Shown one piece after another: positions 23,346 to 31,819 of a stretch of DNA of 64,000 nucleotides (positions within the stretch are counted from its first letter, which is position 1; each line of letters opens with the position of its first letter). Source of the DNA: Streptomyces sp. H39-S7 (GTDB lineage Bacteria; Actinomycetota; Actinomycetes; Streptomycetales; Streptomycetaceae); NCBI RefSeq assembly GCF_027158205.1, contig NZ_JAPVLU010000019.1, positions 39,683 through 103,682 on the forward strand, in the 5' to 3' direction. The notes beneath the pieces were generated by a model that saw only the letters and a program-made list of their open reading frames with translations, ran no database searches and was not told the DNA's origin. The position numbers were made by a program, and so were the translations under genes.

Positions 23346-23955
23346 ACGCCGAGGCGTCCAGCACGGGATCGGCGAGCACCGGCCCGATCAGCATCATCAC
23401 CTCGGCGATCATCCGGAACTCGTCGGCGGTGCCGTCGACCACCAGGTCGGCCAGGGCCCGGGAGGGGGCGACATGCGCGGCATGCCGTTCCCTCCCGGTC
23501 TCCAGGTAGTTCAGCAGCGACAGCCGCGGGTCCTGCCGCTGGACGTCGATCTTGCGGAGGATCTTGCGGGCGAGCCGGATGTCGTCCGGGGTGTCGACGT
23601 ACACCCGCCACGTCGCACGGTTGGCGACGGACGGCAGGGTGAGGGCGAACAGGCCCTCGACGACGACCAGCCGGTGCCGGCCCGAGGTGGCCGCGGCCTC
23701 GATCGCCGCGACCACCGCGAGCTCGTCGATCGAGCCGGGATGGTTCCAGTCCAGGACCTCGGACCCGCTCGCACTGACCGTGCGCACGCCGCGCACGGTG
23801 TCGTGCGCGGGCACGTAGTAGTCATCGAGGTGGATCAGGCCGATGGTGTCGTGATGGTGCAGCGACAGCGCCTCGGCAAGGGTCGACTTGCCCGATGCGG
23901 TGCCGCCTGCGACCGCCAGTACAGGTGTGCGCCACCTGTTCGTCACACCCGTCAT
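23329..23955 (-). CDS. Uridine-kinase-like P-loop kinase
   Basis: A 208-residue nucleoside-kinase-fold protein. Walker A GGTASGKST sits at about residues 17-25, followed by HLDDYYVP, a DWNHPGSID segment like the uridine kinase substrate loop (FDHPD in Udk), VVEGLFAL for Walker B, and the lid region with arginines (RLARKILRKIDVQR). It is likely to phosphorylate a nucleoside or related small molecule; uridine/cytidine specificity is by analogy. ATG start at 23955 with GAGGAG eight bases upstream. It overlaps the trpE end by 17 bp, so the two convergent mRNAs would be complementary there. Confidence 0.82.
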   Translation of the reverse strand: MTGVTNRWRTPVLAVAGGTASGKSTLAEALSLHHHDTIGLIHLDDYYVPAHDTVRGVRTVSASGSEVLDWNHPGSIDELAVVAAIEAAATSGRHRLVVVEGLFALTLPSVANRATWRVYVDTPDDIRLARKILRKIDVQRQDPRLSLLNYLETGRERHAAHVAPSRALADLVVDGTADEFRMIAEVMMLIGPVLADPVLDASAFSETA

Positions 23956-24088
23956 ACCGGGCGCTCCTCATGTGCTCAAAGGGGAAAAACGAAGCGGCCG
24001 GATGAGACTTCGTCTGAGCCGGGTGGACGGAGAATAAGGCGCACTGATCGTCTGCTGCAAGCAGTGATGTTCCCGCGATGTTCAAGGT

Positions 24089-25117
24089 TCAGCCAAAGAA
24101 GACCCCGGCCTCCGTGTAGAGCTTCGGATCGACCGTCTTGATCCGTGCGGTGGCCTCCGAAATCGGCACCCGGACGATGTCCGTGCCGCGCAGCGCGACC
24201 ATCTTCCCGAAGTCCCCGTCGCGCACCGTGTCGATGGCGTGCAGGCCGAACCGGGTGGCCAGCCAGCGGTCGAACGCGCTGGGTGTCCCGCCGCGCTGGA
24301 CGTGCCCGAGCACCGTGGTGCGGGCCTCCTTGCCGGTGCGCTTCTCGATCTCCTTGGCGAGCCATTCGCCCACGCCGGAGAGGCGGACGTGACCGAAGGA
24401 GTCCAGGGTGCCGTCCTTGAGCACCATGTCCCCGTCCTTCGGCATGGCGCCCTCGGCGACGACCACGATGGGGGCGTAGCGGATCTTGAACCGGCTCTCC
24501 ACCCAGCCGCAGACCTGGTCGACGTCGAAGCGCTGTTCCGGGATGAGGATGACGTTGGCGCCGCCGGCCAGCCCCGAGTGCAGGGCTATCCAGCCGGCGT
24601 GCCGGCCCATCACCTCGACGACGAGGACACGCATGTGCGATTCGGCAGTGGTGTGCAGCCGGTCGATGGCTTCGGTGGCGATGTTGACGGCCGTGTCGAA
24701 GCCGAAGGTGTAGTCGGTGGCCGACAAGTCGTTGTCGATGGTCTTGGGAACGCCGACGCACGGGATGCCGTGCTCGTCGGAGAGGGTCGCGGCCACCCCC
24801 AGGGTGTCCTCGCCGCCGATCACGATGAGGGCGTCGACCCCGAACTCCGCGAGGTTCTCCCCCACCCGGCGGATACCGTTCTCGATCTTGAGCGGATTGG
24901 TGCGCGAGGAACCGAGGATGGTGCCACCGCGCGGCAGGATGCCCCGCACCGCGGGAATCTCGAGCGGCACGGTGTCGCCCTCGAGGGGGCCCCGCCAACC
25001 GTCCCTGAAGCCGAGGAACTCGTAGTCGTACTCCTGGACACCCTTGCGCACGATCGCCCGGATGACCGCATTGAGACCGGGGCAGTCACCACCACCGGTC
25101 AGTACTCCGACCCGCAT
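24089..25117 (-). CDS. pfkA: 6-phosphofructokinase, actinobacterial group III
   Basis: A 342-residue phosphofructokinase. GGGDCPGLNAVIR near the N-terminus binds the phosphoryl donor, TIDND (126-130) carries the catalytic Asp, and MGRHAGW contacts fructose 6-phosphate. GGEDT (101-105) and PKTID (124-128) place Asp and Lys where E. coli ATP-PFK has Gly104 and Gly124, a pattern linked to pyrophosphate use. Characterised Streptomyces enzymes of this group are nonetheless reported as ATP-dependent, so the donor is best left as probably ATP. GGAAGG lies just ahead of the ATG at 25117. The 133-bp gap downstream holds nothing clear. Confidence 0.93.
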   Translation of the reverse strand: MRVGVLTGGGDCPGLNAVIRAIVRKGVQEYDYEFLGFRDGWRGPLEGDTVPLEIPAVRGILPRGGTILGSSRTNPLKIENGIRRVGENLAEFGVDALIVIGGEDTLGVAATLSDEHGIPCVGVPKTIDNDLSATDYTFGFDTAVNIATEAIDRLHTTAESHMRVLVVEVMGRHAGWIALHSGLAGGANVILIPEQRFDVDQVCGWVESRFKIRYAPIVVVAEGAMPKDGDMVLKDGTLDSFGHVRLSGVGEWLAKEIEKRTGKEARTTVLGHVQRGGTPSAFDRWLATRFGLHAIDTVRDGDFGKMVALRGTDIVRVPISEATARIKTVDPKLYTEAGVFFG

Positions 25118-25219
25118 GGACCCTTCCCTTCGCCAGCATTGCGTCGCATTGCCCTACCGGAATCCAACTCGGGCAACGCTAGCGTGACTTGGGTCACATG
25201 GGGGATGGGACGAACAGGG

Positions 25220-25909
25220 TCATTCGCCGTCGAGACCGCGTTCGATCGCGTAGCGGACCAGTTCCACCCGGTTGTGCAACTGCAGCTTGCCGAGGGTGTT
25301 CTGCACGTGGTTCTGCACGGTGCGGTGCGAGATGACGAGCCGTTCGGCGATCTGCTTGTAGCTCAGGCCCTTCGCGACCAGGCGCAGCACCTCCGTCTCG
25401 CGGTCCGTCAGCCGCGGCGCCCGGGGCTCGTCCGAGGACGCGGGGGCCGGGTCGGAGGCCAGCCGCCGGTACTCGCCCAGGACCAGCCCGGCCAGGCCGG
25501 GGGTGAAGACCGGGTCGCCGATCGCCGTCCTGCGGACCGCCTCCACCAGCTCGTCGCGGCCCGCGGACTTGAGCAGGTAGCCGGTGGCGCCGGACTTCAC
25601 GGCCTCCAGCACGTCCTCGTGCTCGCCGCTGGCCGACAGCACCAGCACCCGCAGCGCGGGGTTGTCCGCGACCGCCTCCTTGCAGACCTGGACCCCGGAC
25701 ATCCCCGGCAGGTTCAGGTCCAGAACGATGACCTCGGGCATCGCCGCCCTGGCCCGGCGGACGGCCTCGGGCCCGTCCCCCGCCGTCGCCACCACCTGGT
25801 AGCCGGCCTCCGACAGGTCCCGGGCGACCGCGTCCCGCCACATCGGGTGGTCGTCGACCACCATCACCTTCACGGTGTGGTCCTGCTCGGGCTGGGTGTC
25901 CCCCGCCAT
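25220..25909 (-). CDS. NarL/LuxR-family response regulator
   Basis: A 229-residue regulator: receiver domain at about residues 12-130 with the acidic pair VVDD, phosphoacceptor Asp64 (IVLDLNLPG), Ser in VLSASG and Lys in YLLKSAG. A Pro/Ala linker leads to a LuxR-type helix-turn-helix at about 165-225 (LTDRETEVLRLVAKGLSYKQ). ATG start with AGAGG seven bases upstream. It lies 68 bp downstream of the MacS-type histidine kinase gene on the same strand, so the two form a cognate pair. Regulated genes are not evident. Confidence 0.94.
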   Translation of the reverse strand: MAGDTQPEQDHTVKVMVVDDHPMWRDAVARDLSEAGYQVVATAGDGPEAVRRARAAMPEVIVLDLNLPGMSGVQVCKEAVADNPALRVLVLSASGEHEDVLEAVKSGATGYLLKSAGRDELVEAVRRTAIGDPVFTPGLAGLVLGEYRRLASDPAPASSDEPRAPRLTDRETEVLRLVAKGLSYKQIAERLVISHRTVQNHVQNTLGKLQLHNRVELVRYAIERGLDGE

Positions 25910-25977
25910 GTGACTGCCTCTCGTCCGGCCGAATTCCGCTGCCGGGGCAACTGTACAAACGGTGCGGCAGGCGGCTC

Positions 25978-27219
25978 TCAGAGCGTCGCGTGCCGCTTGG
26001 GGAGTCGGAGTTCGACCTCGGCGCCCTGGCCGGGGGTGGTGATGAGGGTGGCGGTGCCGCCCAGGTCGCGCAGGCGGCCGCGGATGGACTGGGCGACGCC
26101 GAGCCGGCCCTCCTGTTCGGCGTCGGCGAGCCGGCCCTCCGGGATGCCGGGGCCGTCGTCGCGGACACTGACGAGGATCTCGCCGGGCTCGTCCTCCAGC
26201 AGGATCCAGGCGTGGGCCCGTTCACCGGCGTGCGTGCGGACGTTGTCGAGGGCGGCGCCGACGGCCGCCGCGAGTTCGGCGGCGGCGTGCGCGTCGACCA
26301 GGACCGGGGTGCCCGGCGCCGAGATCGTCACCTGGGAGCTGCCGTAGGGCGTGAGCAGGGCCCGTACGTCGCACGGGCCGAGTGCGGCGTCCGCGGCCTC
26401 CTGGTCGGCCTCGGCGGCGCCGGTGCGCGAGCGCAGCGCAGCGAGCAGCCGGCCGCGGCGGACCGCGGCGGCGTTCTCGGCGGAGCGGGGGTCGGGGACG
26501 AAGCCGTCGGAGACCAGCGCCCGCAGCGCGGACTCCTGCTCGCCGGCCATCCTGCCGAGCGCCGCGGCCTCGCCGCCCGCCTCGGTGCCCCGGCGCTGGA
26601 CCATGGCCAGCACCTGGAGCACGTTGTCGTGGATGTCGCGGGCCAGCCGCTCCCGCTCACGGGTGGCCGCCTCGATCTGCAGCGCGCGGGCGAGGGTCCG
26701 CTCGCTGGCGCGGGCGACCTCGACGACGTAGCCGATGGCGATGCTCGCCACCCACACCAGCAGGACGTTGTGCAGGCTGTCGCGGGCGAAGGAGCCGCGC
26801 TCGACGACGTTGGCGATGCCGACGAGCGTGGAGGCGACGGCCGCCCAGCGCCAGCCGCCCTTGATCGCGAAGGCGAGGACGGAGCCGGCCGTCCAGATGG
26901 ACGGCAGCGTCGGGCCTCCCTCGACGACCCGCAGGTGCGTGTCGATGACGGGGGTGAGCAGGATCCCGGTCAGCGCGAGGGTGAGGTCGGCGACGAGGAA
27001 CCGCTTGGTGCACCGCTCCGCGGAGCGCACCCGCCCCAGGGTGAGGAACGTCCAGACGGTCAGCACCGCCATGTACGCGGCCGCCGCCGGCGGGTGGCGG
27101 TACTCCCCGTAGGCCTCGCCGAACAGGGCCAGCGCGTAGGCGAGGGTGAGCAGCCGGTAGGCGGTCAGCGCACGCCACAGCGGTGCCTCGACGGACATCC
27201 CGATCGTCTTCGCCGCCAT
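25978..27219 (-). CDS. MacS-type sensor histidine kinase
   Basis: A 413-residue kinase. Five or six short membrane segments in residues 15-170 form the DUF5931-type sensor. The dimerisation domain follows, with phosphoacceptor His197 in ERERLARDIHDNVLQVL, the HisKA_3-type HDxxxQ box. The C-terminal HATPase domain has GAALDNVRTHA (N box), VSVRDDGPGIPEG (G1) and GRLGVAQSIRGR. The long Ala/Glu-rich stretch between His box and ATPase is typical of the MacS family. Start ATG at 27219 behind GGAGGGGGAG. It pairs with the response regulator downstream; the signal is unknown. Confidence 0.9.
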   Translation of the reverse strand: MAAKTIGMSVEAPLWRALTAYRLLTLAYALALFGEAYGEYRHPPAAAAYMAVLTVWTFLTLGRVRSAERCTKRFLVADLTLALTGILLTPVIDTHLRVVEGGPTLPSIWTAGSVLAFAIKGGWRWAAVASTLVGIANVVERGSFARDSLHNVLLVWVASIAIGYVVEVARASERTLARALQIEAATRERERLARDIHDNVLQVLAMVQRRGTEAGGEAAALGRMAGEQESALRALVSDGFVPDPRSAENAAAVRRGRLLAALRSRTGAAEADQEAADAALGPCDVRALLTPYGSSQVTISAPGTPVLVDAHAAAELAAAVGAALDNVRTHAGERAHAWILLEDEPGEILVSVRDDGPGIPEGRLADAEQEGRLGVAQSIRGRLRDLGGTATLITTPGQGAEVELRLPKRHATL

Positions 27220-27251
27220 CGCTCCCCCTCCCCCGAGGCCCGGCCGGTTCC

Positions 27252-28013
27252 TCAGGACCCGGTCGCCGGCCCTTCCTTCTCCAGTGCGGCCTTCTCGGAC
27301 TTCTCCAGCTCGGCCGACCGCTTGGCCTCCTCCGCGATCTGGCGCTTCGCGGCGGTGGCGTAGATGTCCACGTACTCCTGGCCGGAGAGCTTCATGATCT
27401 CGTACATGACCTCGTCGGTCACCGAGCGCAGGATGAAGCGGTCGCCCTCCATGCCGTGGTAGCGGCTGAAGTCGAGCGGCTTGCCGATCCGGATGCCGGG
27501 ACGCACCGAGACCTTGGGCAGCACCTTGCCGGGCGGCTGCACCTTCTCGGTGTCGATCATCGCGACGGGGATCACCGGCGCCCCGGAGGCCAGCGCCACC
27601 CGGGCCAGGCCGCCGGGCTTGCCCCGGTAGAGCCTGCCGTCGGGCGAGCGGGTGCCTTCGGGGTAGATGCCGAAGAGCTCACCGCGCTCCAGCACCTGGA
27701 GCCCGCTCTTGACCGCCGCCTCGCCGGCGCCGCGCGCGCCCGAGCGGTCCACCGGGAGCTGGCCGACGCCCTTGAAGAACGCGGCCGTCAACTTCCCCTT
27801 CACACCGGGGGAGGTGAAGTACTCCGCCTTGGCGATGAAGGTGACCGGCCGGTCGAGCATCGCGGGGAGGAAGAAGGAGTCCGAGAAGGAGAGGTGATTG
27901 CTGGCAAGGATCGCCGGCCCCTCCTTGGGGATGTTCTCGATACCTTCCACCCAGGGGCGGAAGGCGAGCTTGAGCGGCGAGCCGATCGCGAGCTTCATCG
28001 CGCCGTAGAACAA
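27252..28013 (-). CDS. plsC: 1-acyl-glycerol-3-phosphate acyltransferase, PlsC family
   Basis: A 253-residue acyltransferase. The catalytic NHxxxxD motif is NHLSFSD (His40, Asp45), and the glycerol-phosphate-binding motif is YPEGTRSPDG; LPVDRSG and the VIPVAMI block complete the family pattern. It adds the second acyl chain to make phosphatidic acid at the membrane. A TTG at 28013 is chosen: AGGAGG lies seven bases upstream and gives the typical MFYGAMKLAIGSPLKL start; the ATG 15 bases later lacks proper spacing. The last 35 residues are charged and helical (Lys/Glu-rich). It resembles Rv2182c in its wider context. Confidence 0.92.
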   Translation of the reverse strand: MFYGAMKLAIGSPLKLAFRPWVEGIENIPKEGPAILASNHLSFSDSFFLPAMLDRPVTFIAKAEYFTSPGVKGKLTAAFFKGVGQLPVDRSGARGAGEAAVKSGLQVLERGELFGIYPEGTRSPDGRLYRGKPGGLARVALASGAPVIPVAMIDTEKVQPPGKVLPKVSVRPGIRIGKPLDFSRYHGMEGDRFILRSVTDEVMYEIMKLSGQEYVDIYATAAKRQIAEEAKRSAELEKSEKAALEKEGPATGS

Positions 28014-28175
28014 CCGAGGACCTCCTGTAGCTGACGCCAAGACCTTAACGCCAGTTCTGCCCCGGCACTCCCCGCGTCCACGCGGCGGGGCTTGGCGACG
28101 GGGCTTACCGGGGGGTATCCGGGCCGCGTACGCTGAACTCCTGCCACCCTCCCCGCGGCGAACAGGAGTCCCACG

Positions 28176-28952
28176 GTGCCGCTCATGCCCGGAGCCGAGC
28201 CGTACAGCCACGACGGTGGCGAAGTCGGTGTCCTGCTCTGTCACGGATTCACCGGCACACCGCAGTCCATGCGCCCCTGGGGCGAGTATCTGGCCGCCCG
28301 CGGCCTGACTGTCTCCTTGCCGTTGCTGCCGGGTCACGGCACCCGCTGGCAGGACATGCAGCAGACCGGCTGGCAGGACTGGTACGCCGAGGTCGACCGC
28401 GCGCTGCGCGAGTTGTCCGCGCGCTGCTCGCAGGTCTTCGTCTGCGGGATGTCGATGGGCGGCGCCCTGACGCTGCGGCTCGCCGAGCGGCACGGGAACG
28501 CGATCACCGGCATCGTCCTGGTCAACCCCTCGGTCAAGGCCGACAGCCACCAGCTCAAGGCGGTTCCGGTGCTGCGCCACCTGGTGCCGTCGGTGCCGGG
28601 CATCACCAGCGACATCGCCAAGGAGGGCGGCGTCGAGGTCGGCTACGACCGGACGCCGCTGCACGCCGTCCACTCCCTCAGCCGTTTCTGGAAGCTCGTC
28701 AGAACCGGACTGCCGCAGGTGACGCAGCCGTTGCTGCTGCTGCACAGCCGGGTGGACCATGTGGTCCACCCGTCGAACACCGCGGTCGTCCTCAGCAAGG
28801 TCTCCTCGGTCGACGTCACCGAGACGGTGCTGGAGCGCAGCTACCACGTGGCGACGCTGGACCATGACGCGGAACAGATCTTCGAGGAGTCCTACGGATT
28901 CATCCGGCGCCTGGCGCCCGCGGTGGACAAGGAGGTGACCGCCAGTGGCTGA
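28176..28952 (+). CDS. Alpha/beta-hydrolase, carboxylesterase or monoacylglycerol lipase type
   Basis: A 258-residue alpha/beta-hydrolase of the Est30/monoglyceride lipase kind. The oxyanion strand is CHGFTGTPQSM, the nucleophile elbow GMSMGG carries Ser93, the acid is Asp in HSRVDHVVHP, and the histidine is in RSYHVATLDHD. No signal peptide, so cytoplasmic. It is divergent from plsC across a 162-bp gap, suggesting a lipid-related role, but the substrate is not determined. GTG start at 28176; it overlaps the following gene by eight bases. Confidence 0.88.
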   Translation: MPLMPGAEPYSHDGGEVGVLLCHGFTGTPQSMRPWGEYLAARGLTVSLPLLPGHGTRWQDMQQTGWQDWYAEVDRALRELSARCSQVFVCGMSMGGALTLRLAERHGNAITGIVLVNPSVKADSHQLKAVPVLRHLVPSVPGITSDIAKEGGVEVGYDRTPLHAVHSLSRFWKLVRTGLPQVTQPLLLLHSRVDHVVHPSNTAVVLSKVSSVDVTETVLERSYHVATLDHDAEQIFEESYGFIRRLAPAVDKEVTASG

Positions 28953-29526
28953 GCGCGAGGAGGAGCAGGTTCCGGACGAGACGGCTCCCGACGCGTCCGA
29001 GCCGGCCGTCGCGGACACCGCCGACGGGGCGGACCGTCCGCCGCTGGACGAGGACGCCGCCTGGGCCGAGCTGATCGCCGGCTTCGACGACGAGCCCGAG
29101 CCGGGGACCGGCTCCTGGCCCGACGCCGAGAACCTCTCGCCCGCCAAGCCCGGCGACAGCGCCGACGACGGTGACAAGGACGGCGCCGAGGACGGGGCCG
29201 GCCCGCCGGCCCGCAGCATCGTCGTCCACCCGGTGATCCACGGCCCGCGCGACTACACGGCCGCCGAGGACGAGGACGAGGGCCACTACGTGCCGCCCGA
29301 GCCCCCGCCGCTCCCGGAGGCCGACGTCACGACGAAGTTCGCCTGGCTCGCGGTGCTGGGCGGACCGCTGCTGCTGATCGTGTTCATCCTGCTCCGGCAG
29401 GAGATCACCTGGTGGGTCATGACGCTGGGCGTCGGCGGGTTCGTCGGCGGCTTCTGCACGCTCGTCACACGGCTGCGCACGGGCGAGGACGACGACGAAC
29501 TGCCGGGTGGCGGCGCGGTCGTCTGA
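28945..29526 (+). CDS. Acidic membrane protein of unknown function
   Basis: A 193-residue protein. The first 130 residues are very acidic and probably disordered (Asp, Glu, Pro, Ala). Two hydrophobic helices follow (about residues 133-150 and 155-173), ending in a short acidic tail. It may be anchored with both termini inside the cell. The GTG start overlaps the esterase stop by eight bases, so the two are translated together. I recognise no domain; similar short proteins occur at this site in Streptomyces. Confidence 0.7.
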   Translation: MAEREEEQVPDETAPDASEPAVADTADGADRPPLDEDAAWAELIAGFDDEPEPGTGSWPDAENLSPAKPGDSADDGDKDGAEDGAGPPARSIVVHPVIHGPRDYTAAEDEDEGHYVPPEPPPLPEADVTTKFAWLAVLGGPLLLIVFILLRQEITWWVMTLGVGGFVGGFCTLVTRLRTGEDDDELPGGGAVV

Positions 29527-29550
29527 CCGCCGCGGCGGCGGGAAGCGCCG

Positions 29551-30312
29551 TCAGGCGCCGGACGGGGTCGCCGGGATCCGGAACGCGGCCAGCACCGGCA
29601 GGTGGTCGGTGGCGGCGGACAGGTCCGCCGGATCGACGCCGGGAAGGCCGTTCGGCACGCCGCACCCGAGCACCTCGACGCCGTGCGTCGCGAAGATCGC
29701 GTCGATCCGCTGGTGCGGGTTGTCCGGCTCGGAGGTGTACTCGCCACCCCACGGCTTGGTGGCCCAGGCGTCCTGGAGCTCCGCCGACAGCCGGCCGAAC
29801 GCACGGCCGTCCGGGTGGTCGTTGAGGTCGCCGCCGGCCACGGCGTGCGGCTCGCCCATCTCCGCGAGCCGTTCCAGGAGCAGCTCGGACTGCCCTTCGC
29901 GCTCGGCCGCGCTCAGGCTGAGGTGGCAGCTGACGACCGAGAGCCGGGCGCCGCCGATCCGTACGACGGCGGTGGCGAAGCCGCGCTGGTGCAGGCCGGG
30001 AGTGCGCGGCAGCAGGATGTCCTCGGTGCGCTCGACGTGGGCGCGCAGCGAGGAGAGGATCATCGGTCCCGCGGCGGTGGCGCCGCCGGTGACGGTGACC
30101 AGGTCGCACTCGTGGGCGAGCCAGGCGGTGGGCTTGCGCCAGCGGAAGAAGCGCGGCGCTTCCTGGAGCAGGACGAGGTCGGGGGCGCAGGCCCGGATCA
30201 CCCGGGCGAGCGCCCCCCTGTCGTCCCGCATGGAGCGGATGTTGTAGCTGAGCACGCGGACCACCGCCGAGTCACCCGGCGCGGTGGACGAGGGCGGCAG
30301 ATCCGCGAGCAC
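29551..30312 (-). CDS. Endonuclease/exonuclease/phosphatase family protein
   Basis: A 253-residue metal-dependent hydrolase of the EEP (DNase I-like) fold. Catalytic landmarks are VLSYNIRSM (Asn), VLLQEAP (Glu), SVVSCHLSLS (His), VAGGDLNDHP (Asp-x-Asn) and the final TDHLPVLAAF (Asp-His). The family includes nucleases, sphingomyelinases and inositol phosphatases, and the sequence does not decide among them. No signal peptide, so probably cytoplasmic. Its GTG start is five bases after the glucokinase stop, so it is probably translated from the same mRNA. It converges on the acidic membrane-protein gene. Confidence 0.85.
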   Translation of the reverse strand: MLADLPPSSTAPGDSAVVRVLSYNIRSMRDDRGALARVIRACAPDLVLLQEAPRFFRWRKPTAWLAHECDLVTVTGGATAAGPMILSSLRAHVERTEDILLPRTPGLHQRGFATAVVRIGGARLSVVSCHLSLSAAEREGQSELLLERLAEMGEPHAVAGGDLNDHPDGRAFGRLSAELQDAWATKPWGGEYTSEPDNPHQRIDAIFATHGVEVLGCGVPNGLPGVDPADLSAATDHLPVLAAFRIPATPSGA

Positions 30313-30317
30313 GGTGG

Positions 30318-31259
30318 TCAGCCCTGCCGGGCCAGGTCGGCGGCGCCGACCAGTCCTGCCTTGCCGCCGAGCTGCGCGGCGAGCACCTGGGCGTGCGGCC
30401 GGTACTGACCGCCGACCAGCCAGCGGCGGAAGGACTTGCGGATCGGGTCGAGCACCAGCTCGCCCTCGTCCGAGACCCCGCCGCCGACGATGAACGCCGA
30501 CGGGTCGAAGAGCGAGGCCAGGTCGGCCAGGCCCGCGCCCGCCCAGCGGGCCAGCTCACGGAACGAGTCGACCGCTACCGCGTCACCGCCCCGCGCTGCC
30601 TCGCTGACGTGCTTGCCCTCGATGGCCTCGGGGGTGCCGTCGCCGAGGGAGAGCAGCAGCTCCGCGTTCTCCGGCGTCGCCGCCGCGCGCTGCTGCGCGT
30701 AGCGGACGAGAGCGCGCCCGGAGGCGTACTGCTCCCAGCAGCCCTGGCTGCCGCAGCCGCACAGCAGTCCGTCCGGCACCATCCGGACGTGGCCGAACTC
30801 GCCGGCCACACCGAACCGGCCGCGGTGCAGCTTGCCGCCGATGATGATGCCGCCGCCGAGACCGGTGCCGAGGGTGATGCACACGACGTCGTCGTGACCC
30901 TGGCCCGCACCGAACTTGTATTCGCCCCACGCCGCCGCGTTCGCGTCGTTCTCGACGATGACGGGAAGGCCGACGCGCTGCTCGACCTTGTCCTTGAGCG
31001 CTTCGTGCCGCCAGTTGATGTTCGGCGCGAAGAGCACGGTGGCACGCTTGTCGTCCACGTAACCGGCCGCGCCGATGCCGACCGCGTCGACCTCGTGGTC
31101 GGTGCTGACGGTGCGCACCGCGTCCGCGATGGCGTCCACGACTGCCTCGGGGGTCGCCGGGGTCGGCACCTTGCACGTCTCAAGAATCGAGCCGTCCTCA
31201 TCGACTACGCCGGCCGCGATCTTTGTGCCGCCGATGTCGACGCCGATGGTGAGTCCCAT
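30318..31259 (-). CDS. glkA: ROK-family glucokinase
   Basis: A 313-residue glucose kinase. The phosphate-binding loop DIGGTKIAAG is at about residues 8-17, the catalytic region is ENDANAAAWGEY, and the zinc-binding ROK cysteines are in CGCGSQGCWEQYASG with the paired His in GEFGHVRM. In Streptomyces the homologous GlkA both phosphorylates glucose and mediates carbon catabolite repression. The longer upstream reading lacks similarity; the ATG at 31259 has GAGGGA five bases ahead. It lies between the DUF5304 gene and the EEP gene on the same strand. Confidence 0.94.
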   Translation of the reverse strand: MGLTIGVDIGGTKIAAGVVDEDGSILETCKVPTPATPEAVVDAIADAVRTVSTDHEVDAVGIGAAGYVDDKRATVLFAPNINWRHEALKDKVEQRVGLPVIVENDANAAAWGEYKFGAGQGHDDVVCITLGTGLGGGIIIGGKLHRGRFGVAGEFGHVRMVPDGLLCGCGSQGCWEQYASGRALVRYAQQRAAATPENAELLLSLGDGTPEAIEGKHVSEAARGGDAVAVDSFRELARWAGAGLADLASLFDPSAFIVGGGVSDEGELVLDPIRKSFRRWLVGGQYRPHAQVLAAQLGGKAGLVGAADLARQG

Positions 31260-31314
31260 GTGTCCCTCAGTTTTCGGTCGATCCCCGCTTCGTCCAACCG
31301 TACCGGAGGGGAGG

Positions 31315-31755
31315 TCAGTCGAGGTCGATGTGCTCACTGGATGAGCCGGTGGATGATGCGGGCGGTGTCTCCGGGGCACGCCGTCCGGCCGTCGAATCCC
31401 CCGCGGACCTCGCGGTCCACCGGGTTTCGTGTCCCGCGACGACCGAGCGGTAGGCCGCGAGCAGCTCCACGCCGGCCGACGACAGGTGCTCGAATACCTC
31501 GGGGTTGCGCTCGCGGATGGGCTCGACAACCGACTTGACCTGCGAGATCACGCTCTGGGCGGCAAGGGTCACCGCCGGGTTGCGGAACTCGGCGAGCTTG
31601 TCGGTCACGGCCTCGGCGAGCCGTCGCAGCTCTTCCGCGGCGCTGCCGACGCCCTGTCCCGCCTGCTCACGCCGGCGCGCGTTCTCGGCGGCCGTGTCCT
31701 CGGCGCTGGCCTTGGCCCACGCGTCGGCGTCGGGCCGGTCCGTGGTCTCGCTCAT
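31315..31755 (-). CDS. DUF5304 family protein
   Basis: A 146-residue mostly helical, charged protein of unknown function. The body (AAEELRRLAEAVTDKLAEF, then VISQVKSVVEPIRERNPEV) is predicted to form amphipathic helices, and the last 30 residues are Ser/Thr/Pro-rich and disordered. No membrane segment or signal peptide. ATG at 31755 behind GGGAG. It lies between the ArsA-like and glucokinase genes on the same strand, a position conserved in Streptomyces. Confidence 0.75.
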   Translation of the reverse strand: MSETTDRPDADAWAKASAEDTAAENARRREQAGQGVGSAAEELRRLAEAVTDKLAEFRNPAVTLAAQSVISQVKSVVEPIRERNPEVFEHLSSAGVELLAAYRSVVAGHETRWTARSAGDSTAGRRAPETPPASSTGSSSEHIDLD

Positions 31756-31819
31756 GACGGTCTCCCTCGCGGCGCTCCGGGGTTGTTCTACCGACGGTAC
31801 CCGAATGGACGCATGGCGT

